Part shown: positions 9,986-21,238 of the stretch, one piece after another | Layout of the letters: the number at the start of each line of letters is the position of its first letter | Position numbering within the stretch: the stretch's first letter is position 1 | Source of the DNA: Chara braunii | Taxonomy: Eukaryota > Streptophyta > Charophyceae > Charales > Characeae | Assembly: GCA_003427395.1 (NCBI GenBank) | Contig: BFEA01000589.1 | Location: 397,036 to 436,084, forward strand | Direction: 5' to 3' | DNA length: 39,049 nt | Position numbers and translations under genes: made by a program | The notes under the pieces: generated by a model | What the model was told of the DNA's origin: nothing | The model's input: only the letters and a program-made list of their open reading frames with translations | The model's database searches: none

Positions 9986-10693
9986 GAGAAATAAAGAAGA
10001 AGAACATAGCGGATCAGGATAAGATTGTGGAGGCATTCGACAAAAAAACATAGCTAGGAGATTCTGAAGGGAAAATAGCAACGATCTCCCAAAATACAAT
10101 ACTTTCAGTCAATGGAGGTATAAAACGCTCACCCCACCGCAGTCCTTAGACGCACCCAGAAGTAGGACCCATCTAACAATAATGTCAATCAGTTTCGTTT
10201 TGATCATTGCCTCAGAGCGGTACTATCTTCCCTCAGACCCTAGTTATGAACACTAACCAAATGCGAGGCAAATTTTAGGCACTCAATGCAAATAAGGCAG
10301 CTAGGGCAGCTAGGGCTTAGGGTTTTGCCAATCATCACGACAATTAAGGAAGTCAGGGTTTAGGGTCTTAGCAAAGACTACTTCAGGAGGCCAATCAGCA
10401 GTTCTAGCATACAACGAGAATTCAACAGTCAAGGAGCTGAGAGGGACAGGCTGGAAGGATCCCAAGTAGGCAAGTTAATAGATCCCGCTTCGGTTAGCAA
10501 CCCAGAAGCAAGATACACCATTATGAACCCAGCAGCAAGAACCTGTCGGTACTCATAATACTGCACGACACCCAAAATAGTATGCAACCGAACAACTTCC
10601 ATCCTCGACCCCAACACTCCAACTTTCTCACTCTTCTAGCTTCCAGTCATATTTTTGCATGCTAAGACTAACACAACCTAGAATAACACTTGT
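9986..10693. other. Gene-free stretch with scattered telomere-like heptamers
   Basis: No ORF of interest. Single TTTAGGG- and TTAGGG-like words occur near 10315-10325 and 10350-10362, pointing to the same origin as the repeat at 10694. Confidence 0.45.
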
Positions 10694-10743
10694 ACCCTAA
10701 ACCCTAAATCCTAAACCCTAAACCGTAAACCCTAAACCCTAAG
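10694..10743. repeat. Interstitial plant-type telomere repeat (CCCTAAA)n
   Basis: About seven heptamers of CCCTAAA, two of them with single changes (CCTAAAT, CCGTAAA). This is the Arabidopsis-type telomere unit of land plants and many streptophyte algae, and supports the organism call. Being internal and imperfect, it is probably a relic of break repair or end fusion. Confidence 0.9.
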
Positions 10744-11455
10744 CCCAGATAAACCCTATAATCCCCTGTCCTAAAACCACGGGTGATTCTATCCCCCAAA
10801 CTCACCGAAGCACCCATCTCTGACACCCACTCTCCCAAGGCCACAAACCACCCCTATGCCCACAGCTCTCTCCAGAATGAGTGCCACCACAATGCCATCT
10901 TATACCATAGCATTAGAAATAGAAGCAACAAAATGACATCAAATTTTGACAGGCCCCAACATACACAAGACCGGATATAAGCAAGGCTCGACAAAGTCAA
11001 GCCCAACTGACATCGTAACCAGCTGAGAAGAGCAGTCAAATCTGGTCTAGAATCAGCTTAGCTGCTTAAGATAAGAGGCAGGCAAGTTAACAGGCACCCA
11101 CAAGTTGCGGCACAACTGATACATTTGATCAATAGCCTAACTTAGGCAGGGGTGAGGGGATGTACATCCGTCCCTCCGGAAGCAATCGATACCGTCCTTT
11201 GGGTCTCCCAACCAGAATGGGGAGAAGCACACAGGTCTGTCATTGTTGTAATTATTTTACTTCATAGTGGGCCAAGTGGCACCATCTGGGGCAGGTCATA
11301 CTATGTGGACCGGGGGTGCTATGAGGGCTGGGTGATATCATGTGGCCCAGGTGATACAATGAAGGTTGGTTGCACTGTGCAGGGCAGGGCAGGTGACACA
11401 CACACACAGACTCATGCGTCCATGCCCGGCACACTTCATAGCCATTACTGAGAAT

Positions 11456-11458
<3 letters not shown>
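10744..11458. other. Gene-free stretch before the CT microsatellite
   Basis: No gene recognised. The part from 11260 to 11400 has loosely repeated GGTCATA/GGTGATA words and may be an old minisatellite. Confidence 0.4.
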
Positions 11459-11519
<61 letters not shown>

Positions 11520-11589
11520 NNNNNNNNNNNNNNNNNNNNNNNNNNNNNNNNNNNNNNNNNNNNNNNNNNNNNNNNNNNNNNNNNNNNNN

Positions 11590-11657
<68 letters not shown>
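11459..11657. repeat. (CT)n microsatellite with a 70-base gap
   Basis: Perfect CT dinucleotides on both sides of an N run (11520-11589). The true length is unknown. It abuts the dispersed repeat at 11668. Confidence 0.97.
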
Positions 11658-11667
<10 letters not shown>

Positions 11668-11815
11668 CTGGCCGTCGGTTGTCATCAGCGACGTCAACAC
11701 CCGCACATGACGCCGTGAGGTTCCAGATCTCAGAATGCGATGCAGGTTGGTGACCAAGGGCGGGACTCTCGCACACACTTGTAGACTACAACTGCGCGCT
11801 GTGGCACATATTTTG
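11668..11815 (+). repeat. Dispersed repeat, inverted partner of 21599-21748
   Basis: This stretch is the reverse complement of 21599-21748 with scattered differences; shared words include CATGACGCCGTGAGGTTCCA / CACGGCGTCATG and GACCAAGGGCGGGACTCTCG. Both copies have the same end facing a CT/GA microsatellite, as if the microsatellite belonged to the element. Confidence 0.8.
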
Positions 11816-12990
11816 GGACAGGAGAAAGCGTACAGACTGTCTGCAGCCAGCAGATCCAAGATGTGGGGACACCTGAGGATCCCAAGTTCGCAATTGGTTG
11901 GAATTCGGGATCGCCTGAAAGTGCAAACACTGGGGGCGACGGAAGGACCATAGTAGTGATTGACGCTAGACATCACAAAGGGTCATATGGAGAACACAGA
12001 TTTGATTGATCATTCACACGGCGTCCATCCAGGTCGCAGTTGTCAAGCCTCTACCTCTACCGGCTTAGTACTTACAGTCGCTAACTAAGGACCTCAGTCG
12101 AACTCGACAGTTCGAGGGTGCCCCTTTCCTTCTGCTGTGTTGCAACTTGCAAGGTCGGCTGCTCTCAGTTGATGAACTGGCAGCCGCAGGAGTGCCTTTT
12201 CCCGTCTGCTCTCTCACATTGTACGCTGCCGTCAGAGGCCCATGTGAAGGTAAACGGATTTAAGGCTCAGTACGGACCTGATCAGGCCGTGATCTGCATT
12301 CAGGAGGTGTAGCTGTCCAGGTGCATCTAGTACAAACTTCTTTTGGAAATTTGGAGTTGTCAGGTTTTGGAAAAAAAACAGGTTGGGGGGAAGTGGTGGC
12401 CTGAGGCTTTTCTGGAAAGATAGTTGTTGGGGCTGCAACTCTGTGAGAATAGAAACAGAAGTGTGGAGAACTGCATCCTCGGAGGAGAGCCACTCGAAAC
12501 AAGGACGCCAACCATGCGATCTTTGCTTTTGTATGCTGGTGGAGGTTGCCTAAGCCATGGCTTCCTTTGACATTAAACCCTTTCAATTGGCCGTAATATT
12601 GCGGAGGGACCTTTCACTCATGCTAATACGCAAAGCCAAAATCTTTCTCTATTTTTACATGCAGGCGGAGGGGGGTGCAGATCGGCGGGAATGGGGGTTA
12701 GCCCCTTGACTGTTGGTATCCATTTGTTCCATCAGACTTCTGACTTCAGGATCTGTTTATCAGCAGATGCATCTTTGTAGCCAGCAAAAATCTTCCCTAA
12801 CAGGTGACACGCTTTTTAGCTGACATTAGACAGGTAGGAGAGGTCTCTGCTTATCTTGGAACATAATATTATGCTGGAGATGCAGTAACAACACGAAACT
12901 GTATGCTAAATTAATGAACTTCTTTGGGAAGAAAACACACAAAAATGAACAGCAATTTTATTCCATCGGAATCCTTCAAAATCCGGTAGT
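11816..12990. other. Gene-free stretch
   Basis: No coding region, RNA gene or repeat is recognised on either strand. Short ORFs here have no motifs. Confidence 0.45.
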
Positions 12991-12994
12991 CTGT

Positions 12995-13079
12995 AGCTGC
13001 TAGCAGCCGAAGCTGGGTGATCGCCCCACATCTCAACCCGGAATACTGGGGCCATCACCCAGCTTCGGCGACTAGCTGG
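12995..13079. repeat. Perfect-looking hairpin, possible short MITE
   Basis: The arms share GCCGAAGCTGGGTGAT and extend to about 33 bp each, with a loop of about 14 bases. No T-run follows, so a terminator is unlikely. It is best read as a foldback element. Confidence 0.7.
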
Positions 13080-13297
13080 AAACCTGGGTGCAGAAAGTCC
13101 CATATCATTGAATCAGATGTGAACGAAACGTCTCCGTAATAGATCTGGCAGCTATTTTGTCTTGAGAATTTGCCAAATAAAAGCATGAAATACACCTAAT
13201 TCAATCACTGCAACAGTGCAACACCATAAATAGGTAAAAGCACGAAAGAAAACTAGCATGTTTGTACTCATCCCTTGCACTTTGAAATTTCTGGAAC

Positions 13298-13425
13298 TTA
13301 AACCACCAGTACTTCCTGAAGTCGTGCCCGTTAACAGGCCATGATTTTAGAAAACGTGCCGGCCACTACAGGAGTGCCCAAATTCATCCGACTCGCAACG
13401 TTTCTACTCTATTTTTTTTTCCTAG
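13298..13425 (-). mobile_element. MITE family 2, truncated copy
   Basis: It begins with the terminal repeat TTAAACCACCAGTACTT and matches the right half of the complete copy at 13861-14020 in reverse orientation, including the GAGTGCCCAAATTCATCCGA block. Similarity stops after the T-run at about 13425. Confidence 0.65.
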
Positions 13426-13624
13426 CTCCCAATGCCTTATCCTCTCCTTTATCTTCTGTACTTTTGAGCGAACGCTAAACCCTACCCATCCAAAAGTCCT
13501 TATAAGTTATAACTACGTCTGATTTGCACAAAAACATGCTACTTTCTATTGTTTCCTTATAACCACGTCTGAGTTTGAGGTGTCAGGCCTGCGGCCCAGG
13601 CAGCTGTGTACTGGTGCTATACTC

Positions 13625-13857
13625 ACTCAAGACCTCAGGAGTTAGATTTTAACAGAGTCAGAGTTAGCAGAGTTTGCAGAATGTAGCATGAAAAACTTAG
13701 GGTAGACTTTAAAAAAAAAAAAAGGGAAAACAAAAAGGATTTCTAATAATTTACAAACCAAAGGAAGCTGCGATTCTCTAAAGGTGGACTTAAAAAATTT
13801 GCTTAACTGCTGGCCGCCATACTCAAGACCTTAGGAGTTAGATTTTAACAGAGTCAG
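13625..13857. repeat. 37-bp direct repeat
   Basis: 13625-13661 and 13821-13857 both read ACTCAAGACC, then TAGGAGTTAG with one difference, then ATTTTAACAGAGTCAG. The second copy ends just before the MITE at 13861. The A-rich DNA between holds no gene. Confidence 0.75.
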
Positions 13858-13860
13858 ACC

Positions 13861-14020
13861 TAAACCACCAGTACTTGGCCCAGCTATCAGCCGCGGGAAA
13901 AAAAATAGAGTAGAAAACGTTTCTAGTCAGATGAATTTGGGCGCTCCTGTAGTCGCCGGTACGTTTCCTAAAATTGTGGCTTGTTAAGGGGCACAACTTT
14001 AGGAAGTACTGGTGGTTTAA
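13861..14020 (+). mobile_element. MITE family 2, complete copy
   Basis: A 160-bp element with inverted ends TAAACCACCAGTACTT and AAGTACTGGTGGTTTA. It has no coding capacity. Solo ends of the same family occur at about 15979-15989 and 36160-36174. The superfamily is not determined; a TAA/TTA target site would fit PIF/Harbinger. Confidence 0.75.
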
Positions 14021-14328
14021 CAGAGTACGCTTGTACATGAGCTCTGTTCTGTGGTTGGTTGGGGAATTTGAATTTGAAGTTGCAGTGGAGGGATAGCGAA
14101 GGGCCAAGAGGAGGAGGGGAGGAAGGAGGTGGCAGTGCATTGTAACTTCACCTCAAAGTGCATAGTACACTCACTTCTGAGTCAGAGTGCATAGCAATCC
14201 CAGGGTTCAGCCTCCGGACGGGTCGGTGAGAGTTCATGCACATCCACTCACCTCGGTGTGCAAAATTTGAAAGAAGAGTTGTATGGCAGTGTATGCCGCT
14301 TCCTGCAAGTGGGAACTTCAAGACTTCC

Positions 14329-14446
14329 TACCATCTTCCCCGGAACATAAAGCACCCTGAAAATGAACGTATACAAGTTATGTTTCCTGCCCGATACAGT
14401 CAAAATGAGGGTGTGCCGGGTGCGTTGTGTTCAGGGAAAGAAGGCA
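14329..14446 (-). mobile_element. MITE family 1, degenerate copy
   Basis: It matches the reverse complement of the copy at 26016-26126: CTACCATCTTCCCCGGAACA at one end, AAAATGAACGTATACAAGTTAT in the middle, and GTGCGTTGTGTTC with GGGAAAGAAGGC at the other. It has drifted more than the other copies. Confidence 0.65.
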
Positions 14447-14748
14447 GGGATGCATTCCAGAGCTGCCCACTGCCGTGCACCGTTGTCAGCATGGATACTT
14501 GAATCACCAGTACACACGAGCCTGTTCGCCTTGTACGGTGGGCAGAGTTTTGTCGAACGGCCCGCAGCGCAGTTTCTTTTTTGCCTGCCGCCGCCACCCA
14601 TCATGGTAAACTGTAGCCCCGAGCCTCCAAAATTTTAGGAGTGAACCGTCAAATTGTCGGGGGGTCGTGTACTGGCAGTTTAACAAACATTACGCAATTT
14701 ATGGGGTGAAAGAACAACAACATCTACACAGAGGGTTAACGACAGTCC

Positions 14749-14789
14749 GAGACTGTTGCATCGCAATGATCTCAGCGATCCATCAGGAG
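14749..14789 (-). ncRNA. Degenerate hammerhead-like motif
   Basis: On the minus strand it reads CCTGATGGATCGC, a loop, then GCGATGCAACAGTC. This resembles the motif at 20362-20409, but the stem II arms differ in a compensating way (ATCGC with GCGAT). Core positions are altered (CUGAUGG for CUGAUGA and GCAAC for GAAAC), so it should not be active. Downstream DNA (GGCTGAACCC, CCAAGTGGACAGC) also matches the repeat family at 18791 and 20362. Confidence 0.35.
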
Positions 14790-15673
14790 GCTGAACCCTT
14801 GAGATAGTGCAGACTCAGCAGAGTCCCCATGCTTATGCTTTCAGTCATAGCCTCGTTCAATCCCGACTCCAAGTGGACAGCTCTGTAGGGGATAACACAA
14901 GCAGCAAGGGAGAGGAGGCAGCAGCAAAGCAGAGGAGTAGGGAGCAGCAAAGCAGAGAGCAGGCACGCGGACACAAAATTTAATGAAGACGACAAATTAG
15001 AAGGCCAAGTAGCAGCCAAGCACATGAGTTGTTGGGAGTTTGGTTGTGTGCGTTCTCTGCTTTGGTATGAACCTCCGGCTTCTCATAACTAGCGCTGTCT
15101 CCTTTTCTTTCTCTCCTCCTCCTCCTCCTCGTCCTTCTCCTGCTTCTTCTTCTTTTTCCACTCAGTCCCCCTATTCTTCCTTCCTCACTGATCTTAACCC
15201 CTCTCTGTGGTGTTATTCCTGCGTTGCTTTGATTTGATCGTTGTTATCTGCTATCACGGAGTGGCACAAAATGCTGTTATGGTTGTTGGATGCCCTTATT
15301 TTCTGGCTGCGTGTACTGTGTATTTTTCCTGAGGTCTCTTATGGTACGTTCCGTTATGCCATAGCAAACTGCAAACATGATGATTCTAATCGGCCTTCCA
15401 GGCAGCACAGGTGAGACTATTCTTACTAAGTTAAATGCTCTTTGTCCTTATACTTCACTGCTTTGTGCTTGCAGCTTCGGCTGCCATGTCCTCGCTCACA
15501 CCAAGCACATGTCATTGATGCAGCAAATACCAGGCAGTCAGCCACTGGCAGTCGGGCAGCCAGGCAGGCAGCATTGCAGGAATCAAGGCAACCAGTTGGA
15601 CCCTATTTCCAGCAGGTGAAGCTCCCCACCAATAGATCGGATTCAACCGCAGGTGTTGCTTAAAAAAAAAAAA
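14790..15673. other. Gene-free stretch
   Basis: No gene recognised. It contains a CTC/CTT-rich stretch at about 15110-15165 and a possible partial copy of the repeat family at 14790-14960 (AGCAGCAAAGCAGAG words). Confidence 0.4.
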
Positions 15674-15764
15674 GACATTGTCCGTCAAAATTGGAACAAT
15701 ACAGAGAGAGAAGATTAGGCTACGCGTGAACCATGTGGATCAGATCAAAAAAAAAAAAAAAAAA
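15674..15764 (+). pseudogene. U6 snRNA fragment with poly(A) tail
   Basis: 15674-15719 follows U6 from the first stem to the catalytic region: GACAT, TCCGTCAAAATTGGAACAAT, then ACAGAGAGAGAAGATTAG, with a small insertion after the ACAGAGA box. The next 27 bases are not U6, and an A-run of 18 ends the copy (15747-15764). This looks like a retrocopied, possibly chimeric, U6 fragment. Confidence 0.6.
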
Positions 15765-16792
15765 GGGAAAAAAGAAGCATGGCAAGTAAGTAAGCAAGCA
15801 AGCAAGCAGATATTAAACAACCAATACCTTTTCCAGCTATTTTTTTCAGAGGAGCGCCGGGTAACGTGCAGCGCTTGAAACAGAAGGCCGGCCGCCAATA
15901 AATCGAATCGGCGGCCAGTCCTGATTTTCGGGCCGGCGCGCAGTTCCCCCGACCGACATATGCGAAGGGTACTCAGTCTGGTGGTTTAAGGTAAGCGGGC
16001 AAGGAACGTGGCAACACAAGCCCAGCAGATGGGGAAAGCGAAGCAAAGCAACCAGCTGCCAGCTGCAAAACAGAAAAGAGCGCACAGTTGGCCAGGCGAA
16101 GAGACAGGAACGCACATTGACAAGGCAAGTGGGCAAGCATACAAGCAACAGAGGGCGAGACCGCCGAGACGTACAGCAGAGAAGCAAGAGAGCACAGGCA
16201 AGCTACTCACACCACAAATGGAAACATCAGTCTGAGAGTTGAGGGGTCACTTCAGCCAATGTCGGTCATCACCAATGAGGGCAGGATCCACAGATACATC
16301 GGCATCGGGAAAACAGCAATACGCATGAACTAAACGAGTAGGTTTGATTCCTCAGTGACATGCCTTCCGTTTCAGACCGGGAAATCCCACGGCCCCCTGA
16401 GGCACGCTGCATGTTCTCCACCTGAGATAGTCAGCTTGCCCCTCCTGGTTGGTTGGCGGGGACGGGGGGCATGGTGGTGTGTGCCACTGTCCCTTCCACC
16501 TGTCGCTGGGAGTTAGGCTCAACCCATAACCCTTAATGTAGTTGGCTTGCGGGCCATACATAAAAGAGTGTTGCATTCCAGTTTCGGCAGGTAGGTGATG
16601 GGAGGCATATCGACAGAAGGATGTACAATGTCATTAGTTTTTTAAAAAGAAAGAAAAGAAAAACTTATGTCTGTCTGACTCTGTCATCGCCAATGAGTAC
16701 AGATACACAGGCACGTGGAAGACATCATCCCCCCCTAGACAGGGTAAGGCGAAAATACGCACGAGTTCAAAAATTAAAAAAAAAACTAGCAG

Positions 16793-16895
16793 GTGTCCTC
16801 CGGGACATCCGTGAAAATTGGAACGATACAGAAACGATTAGCATGGCCCCTGCGCAAGGATGGCACACATTTATCGAGAAACGGTCCCTTTTTTT
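16793..16895 (+). pseudogene. Full-length U6 snRNA-like sequence
   Basis: It has the 5' stem (TGTCC, loop, GGGACA), TCCGTGAAAATTGGAACGAT, the AGC catalytic triad in GATTAGCATGGCCCC, TGCGCAAGGAT and ATCGAGAAACGGTCC, followed by a T-run (16889-16895) that would serve as a Pol III terminator. The normally invariant ACAGAGA box reads ACAGAAA. I see neither the plant upstream element (RTCCCACATCG) nor a TATA box at -25 in the A-rich upstream DNA. U6 forms the spliceosome's catalytic core; this copy is more likely a pseudogene than a working gene. Confidence 0.8.
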
Positions 16896-17104
16896 CTGAA
16901 AAAAAAAAGAAAGTTTTTCAGGGATAAAGAAAGGAAGTTATATTAGATAATGTGAAGTGTGTGATTATGTGCGTGAAAGCACATTGCAGAGCCGCAGTAC
17001 AACACAGTTGCAATTCCGAGCGACCACCTCCCAGGAGAAGCCCACGTGCACAAAGACTTGAAGACAATTCTCAGTTATCTGTTTATTAAGTGGACAGAAC
17101 AATT

Positions 17105-17365
17105 GTCAAAAATGATGGAAGACTGACAAAAAAAAGAAAACACAAGCACAAGACTAGGTATGAAAAAAATGCGACCGACAAAAAAAAAAAGAGTTAAAAA
17201 AAAAAGGTACAGGGCCTACAGGCAAAAAAAAAAGTACAGGACTGAAAAGAAGAATTCAGAGGGAAAAAGAAGAAGGTACAAGAGTATGAAAAAAAAAACA
17301 CGACAGACCAAAAATGAAAGTACAAGACTGACAAGAATAAGCACACACACAAAAAAAAAAAACAG
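17105..17365 (+). repeat. A-rich low-complexity stretch
   Basis: Irregular A-runs are separated by words such as AAGTACAAGACTGACA that recur every 40-60 bases. ORFs here are Lys-rich artefacts. Confidence 0.8.
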
Positions 17366-18790
17366 CATAAAGACCGTGCAAGTGGACAACAGCAAGGCAA
17401 CAACACCGTGAAGCACAAGTCAGCAGTCGCTGCCTGCTGTCTCTTAGTACAGGCTTTGAGCTAGCAGGGCATGCGGAATCAAAGTTCATGGTACTGTGCA
17501 GGTTGGTTGTTCAAGCTGTCACCTCAGAAACCATTCGAGTACTTTACAATCTTTTTGCAGGCACACCTTTCACATTGGAAATATGGTGTAACTTAAAAAA
17601 GAAAAAATGAGCGGGGAAAAGATAGGGAAAAAAAAAGGGGGGGAAAAAAGGATTGACACGTAGCCAAACTACATGCCGGCACAAAGGTGTTGTCTGCGCA
17701 CTATCTACACGGCACACAAGCGAAATGATTATGCACAGAACAACAACGCACTCCGATGGGCAGCAAGGAAACAATGAGCTAGGCACAAAGAAAAACGCTG
17801 ACAACGCAACTTAAGCGAAACTACACGGCAAACTGAAAAGCTACAGGGAAAGTTGTGACAAGGGGGTAGGCAGTAACTTGAATGCAACAGAGGAGAGCAA
17901 ACAAGACAGTACACTCGTCCAACAGGGCCCAAAGCAATCCATCACCTACTCACACAAGACGTATAACCTTGCAGAGTGCCGGTTCCCACCATCCCCTGAG
18001 CCAGGAAGCCACTCCAACAAACCTTTGTCATCATCGCCCATGGAAGGGGGTGGACCCACAGACCTCCCGAACACAGCAACCCACGTAATGTGAGGACGCT
18101 TGGTCTCCTGTGGTGTGACATCAGTGCATTTCTGATTTCTGGGACAGCTCATGACTATCTTGCTTTCCATGCAGTGTTGCAATCTGTAATTCTGCCATAA
18201 GGATTTTGCTCTTACTCATTTTCCTTGCGCTAATAGCGTTGCTGGCACTTCAAACACGCAACCACCAACTATTTGGCACTCCTTACAGGTGCTCACTTAG
18301 ACAAGGAGAAGGAAAAAAAGTAAGACATACAAGCATTAACAGGTTTAAAAGTTAAAACCGATTGTGTGTCACAGTGTGTGTGTGGTAAGAGGAGTACAAG
18401 ACCCCAGCAAAAAAGCTTCACACCAGACAACCTTCTCCAAAACAGCAGATCGCAAGGCTATGTGCAGCCAAACATTAGTCCAGGACTGAGACTGGCATGC
18501 CAACATACAATGACACATTAAGGCAGACACTCAGATTGATGGTTGAGAGAGGAAGGGTGAGGCTAGAGGACAGACAAACAACAGCAACAGCAAGGAACAA
18601 AGGCTGGAGGGTACAAGGGAGGCGGGTGGGCAGATAACCAGCACTAGGCAACAGCTGGGTGGACAGGGCAAAGAAACCAGAAGAACATCAACAAGCCATG
18701 AAGCAACAGGGCATAACAACACACAAACACACAAACCACACACAAAAAAAAAAACAAGTCCAGAAAATGCAAAGACCGAAAAAAATCAAA

Positions 18791-18835
18791 CTGATGATGA
18801 AAGATTGTTTCATCGGAGTTGCACCGACTGATCAG
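18791..18835 (-). ncRNA. Hammerhead-like motif, copy 1 in the repeat family
   Basis: On the minus strand the order is CTGATCA, stem II arm GTCGG, loop, arm CCGAT, GAAAC and a downstream TTTC. This matches the hammerhead core CUGAUGA - stem II - GAAA apart from one core change (G to C in CUGAUGA). The outer ends (CTGAT...ATCAG) can also pair into a plain hairpin, and stem III pairing is weak. Self-cleavage is doubtful for this copy. Confidence 0.4.
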
Positions 18836-19235
18836 GATCTCCGTATCCCTCAACAATCTACAGGATCTCCGTGTTTTATGGTTTGGGTCATGAACCCTCT
18901 GACCCATGGTGAAGGCAGACTGTCCCTAAATGGATCATAGCGGCGGGCAGCAACCCTGTGGAGCACCAGGCAACACGGTAGAGGCAACACGGCTGCACAA
19001 CGCCAAAAACGACTGCAAGGAACGACTTGGCACGCAGGACATGCAGCGCAGCAACCGTGTAGTGAAGCACAAGACAACACAAGCAAGGCAACAGCACTGC
19101 AAGGGACGACAGGGCGAGCGGACCAGCAGCTCGGCAACCGTGGAGCGGAGCACAAGGCACCAGCAACGAGGCAACCAACCTACAAGGCACACAAGCGGCA
19201 AACACGGAAGGCACGGCCAGCGGATGGGAGCAAGG

Positions 19236-19370
19236 CAGCAGAGCAGCGAAGCGCAAGGCAACACCGACAACACGGCCACACCAAACAGCGAACACAGTAC
19301 CTTGCAGAGAACCACAGCGAAGCGCAAGGCAACACCGACAACACGGCCACACCAAGCAAGCGGGACAGAC
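19236..19370 (+). repeat. 72-bp direct repeat inside a unit
   Basis: AGCGAAGCGCAAGGCAACAC with CGACAACACGGCCACACCAA occurs at 19244 and again at 19316. It is part of the AAGGCAAC-rich core of the repeat unit. Confidence 0.8.
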
Positions 19371-19709
19371 AGCAAGGCGGCATTGGAGCGCAGACGAGGC
19401 AGTCCGCACATCCAACACGGAGGAAAGCAGCGCATGACCTACGCACATCGCAATTGAACCCCACAGAGTGTTGGTTCCCACCTCCCACTGAGCCAGGGAG
19501 TCACTCCGACGAGCATCTGTCATCACCCACAGGCAACCCAGACATCCCGAACTGAGCGGCCCCCATCAGAGTGCAGTAGGCACTCCAAACGAGGAACCAC
19601 GGACTGTTTGGCACTAATTAAGGGTGCTCAGTTGGGCAAATAAAAATACTTAGAAAAAATTAGCGGAAGAACAGACAGCAAGAGGAAAACAAACAGACAC
19701 AAAACTGAT

Positions 19710-19711
<2 letters not shown>

Positions 19712-19784
<73 letters not shown>

Positions 19785-19787
19785 NNN

Positions 19788-19858
<71 letters not shown>
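19712..19858. repeat. (GT)n microsatellite with a 3-base gap
   Basis: About 147 bp of GT interrupted by one GTTT and by NNN at 19785-19787. It expands a short GT run that is also present at the matching place of the preceding unit (about 18362-18385). Confidence 0.97.
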
Positions 19859-19860
<2 letters not shown>

Positions 19861-20361
19861 TGATGAGTTTGTGTGGTACTGTGTGTAAATATACTTTGCA
19901 TTATCTCAAAGGTGCACTCTGATCAACGATCACAGGGCGTACGTGAGAACTTGGCATCGACCTGGAAGCAGTGCACTACAGTTGCAATCTGGACGGCCCT
20001 CTCCCAAGTGAAGCCCACGCGCAATCCCTTGAAGACAACTCTCACATAGCTCCTCAGTGGACATAATAATTGCCAAACAAGACAATGAGACAAAGTACTT
20101 TGAAGTAAAGGGGAAGACGCACAGTCAGAGAAAAGACAACAAGCACACAAGGCAGAGAGAAAAAAAGGAAAAAAAACGAGTCAGGCAAGGCACAGAAAGT
20201 CAAAAGCAGTGTGGCAACACATCGGCTCGAGGGCTAAGCTCGGGGGAGGCGGAAGGGCAGATGACAAAAAAGCACACAAAGCAGAGAAAAGACAACAACC
20301 AGCAAACAAAGGGGGGGAAAAGATAAGTCCCTGGCAAAAGGACAAAGCTGAAAAAACAAAA

Positions 20362-20409
20362 CTGCTGATGAAAGATTGTTTCGTCGGAGTTGCACCGATT
20401 CATCAGCAG
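20362..20409 (-). ncRNA. Hammerhead-like motif, copy 2 in the repeat family
   Basis: On the minus strand it has the exact core CTGATGA, stem II arms TCGG and CCGA closing a TGCAACT loop, then CGAAAC and a downstream TTTC before ATCAGCAG. The core is intact, but the first stem II pair is A-C, stem III is weak, and the outer sequence can instead form a continuous CTGCTGATGA hairpin. It may be a hammerhead whose stem I has been lost, or a structured relic. Confidence 0.45.
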
Positions 20410-21101
20410 GCTGAACCCTCGACAACCTGCGAAATCTACGTATTGATGGTTTGGGACCTTGGGTCATCATGAACCATTTGACCCATGTTGAAGGAAGACT
20501 GTCCCCAAGTGGAACATAGCAGCACGCACCAACTCAGTGAAGCACCAGGCGACGCTGCCAAGGCAACACGACTGCACACCGCCCAAAGCAACTGCAAGAA
20601 ACTACAGGGCAAGCGGACAAGCAGCACAGCAACACCGCAACGAAGCACAAACTTGAATGCAACACTAGCAATGCAGCCAAACTCTACGGCATGCAAGCAG
20701 AGCACGCTAAAGGCACAGGTGGCAAGGCAGCAGAGTAGCAAGGCCCAACGCAACACCAACACTGCAGCCACACCACACAGTGAACCCAGCAGATTGCTAA
20801 GTGCGACCTGCGAAGCAAGTGGGATGGGCAGCAAGCCAGCGGCGGAGCACAGGCAAGGAAGTAACCCATATCCAACATCATGATGGAGAAAAGCAGCACA
20901 TGACCTACTCACATCATGGGTGAACCCCGCAGACTGTTGGTTCCCAGTAGCCACTGAGCCACGGAGTCACTGTGACAAACATATGTCATCAGCCGTAGGG
21001 AAGACAGACATCCCGAACTGAACCCCCGCCCTCCCTATGAGTGCTGCAGGCACTCCAAACGAGGAATGACTGACTCCTTGGCACTGCTTAGAGGTGGTCA
21101 G

Positions 21102-21212
21102 CTAACGGCTTCCCCCGAATACAACGTACGGTCATTATAGCTGTATTTAGACTGAAAGATACCCCAAATTCAACTAGAATGACCGTGCGTTGTATTCGGG
21201 GGAAGACTGTAG
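21102..21212. mobile_element. MITE family 1 copy
   Basis: Inverted ends CTAACGGCTTCCCCCGAATA and TATTCGGGGGAAGACTGTAG, with a nearly palindromic interior (ACGGTCATTATAGCTGTATT against AATGACCGT). It is inserted in the last unit of the repeat array. Confidence 0.85.
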
Positions 21213-21238
21213 ACACACACAAAGTACTTAGAAAAGAC

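Noticed and set aside
11338-11976. Long Arg-Glu or Ser-Leu repeat ORFs around 11.5 kb, 21.9 kb and 25.4 kb
   Set aside because: They are GA/CT microsatellites read in frame, partly through runs of N.
12995-13079. Transcription terminator
   Set aside because: The hairpin is long, has no T-run and lies far from any gene.
16793-16895. Calling this a functional U6 gene
   Set aside because: The invariant ACAGAGA box is changed and no upstream element or TATA box is visible.
17105-17420. Lys-rich ORF on + and Phe/Cys-rich ORFs on -
   Set aside because: Artefact of A-rich low-complexity DNA.
18888-19526. Long frames on both strands in the AAGGCAAC-rich repeats (also 38098-38697)
   Set aside because: Simultaneous openness on both strands follows from low-stop composition; no domain or conserved start is seen between units.
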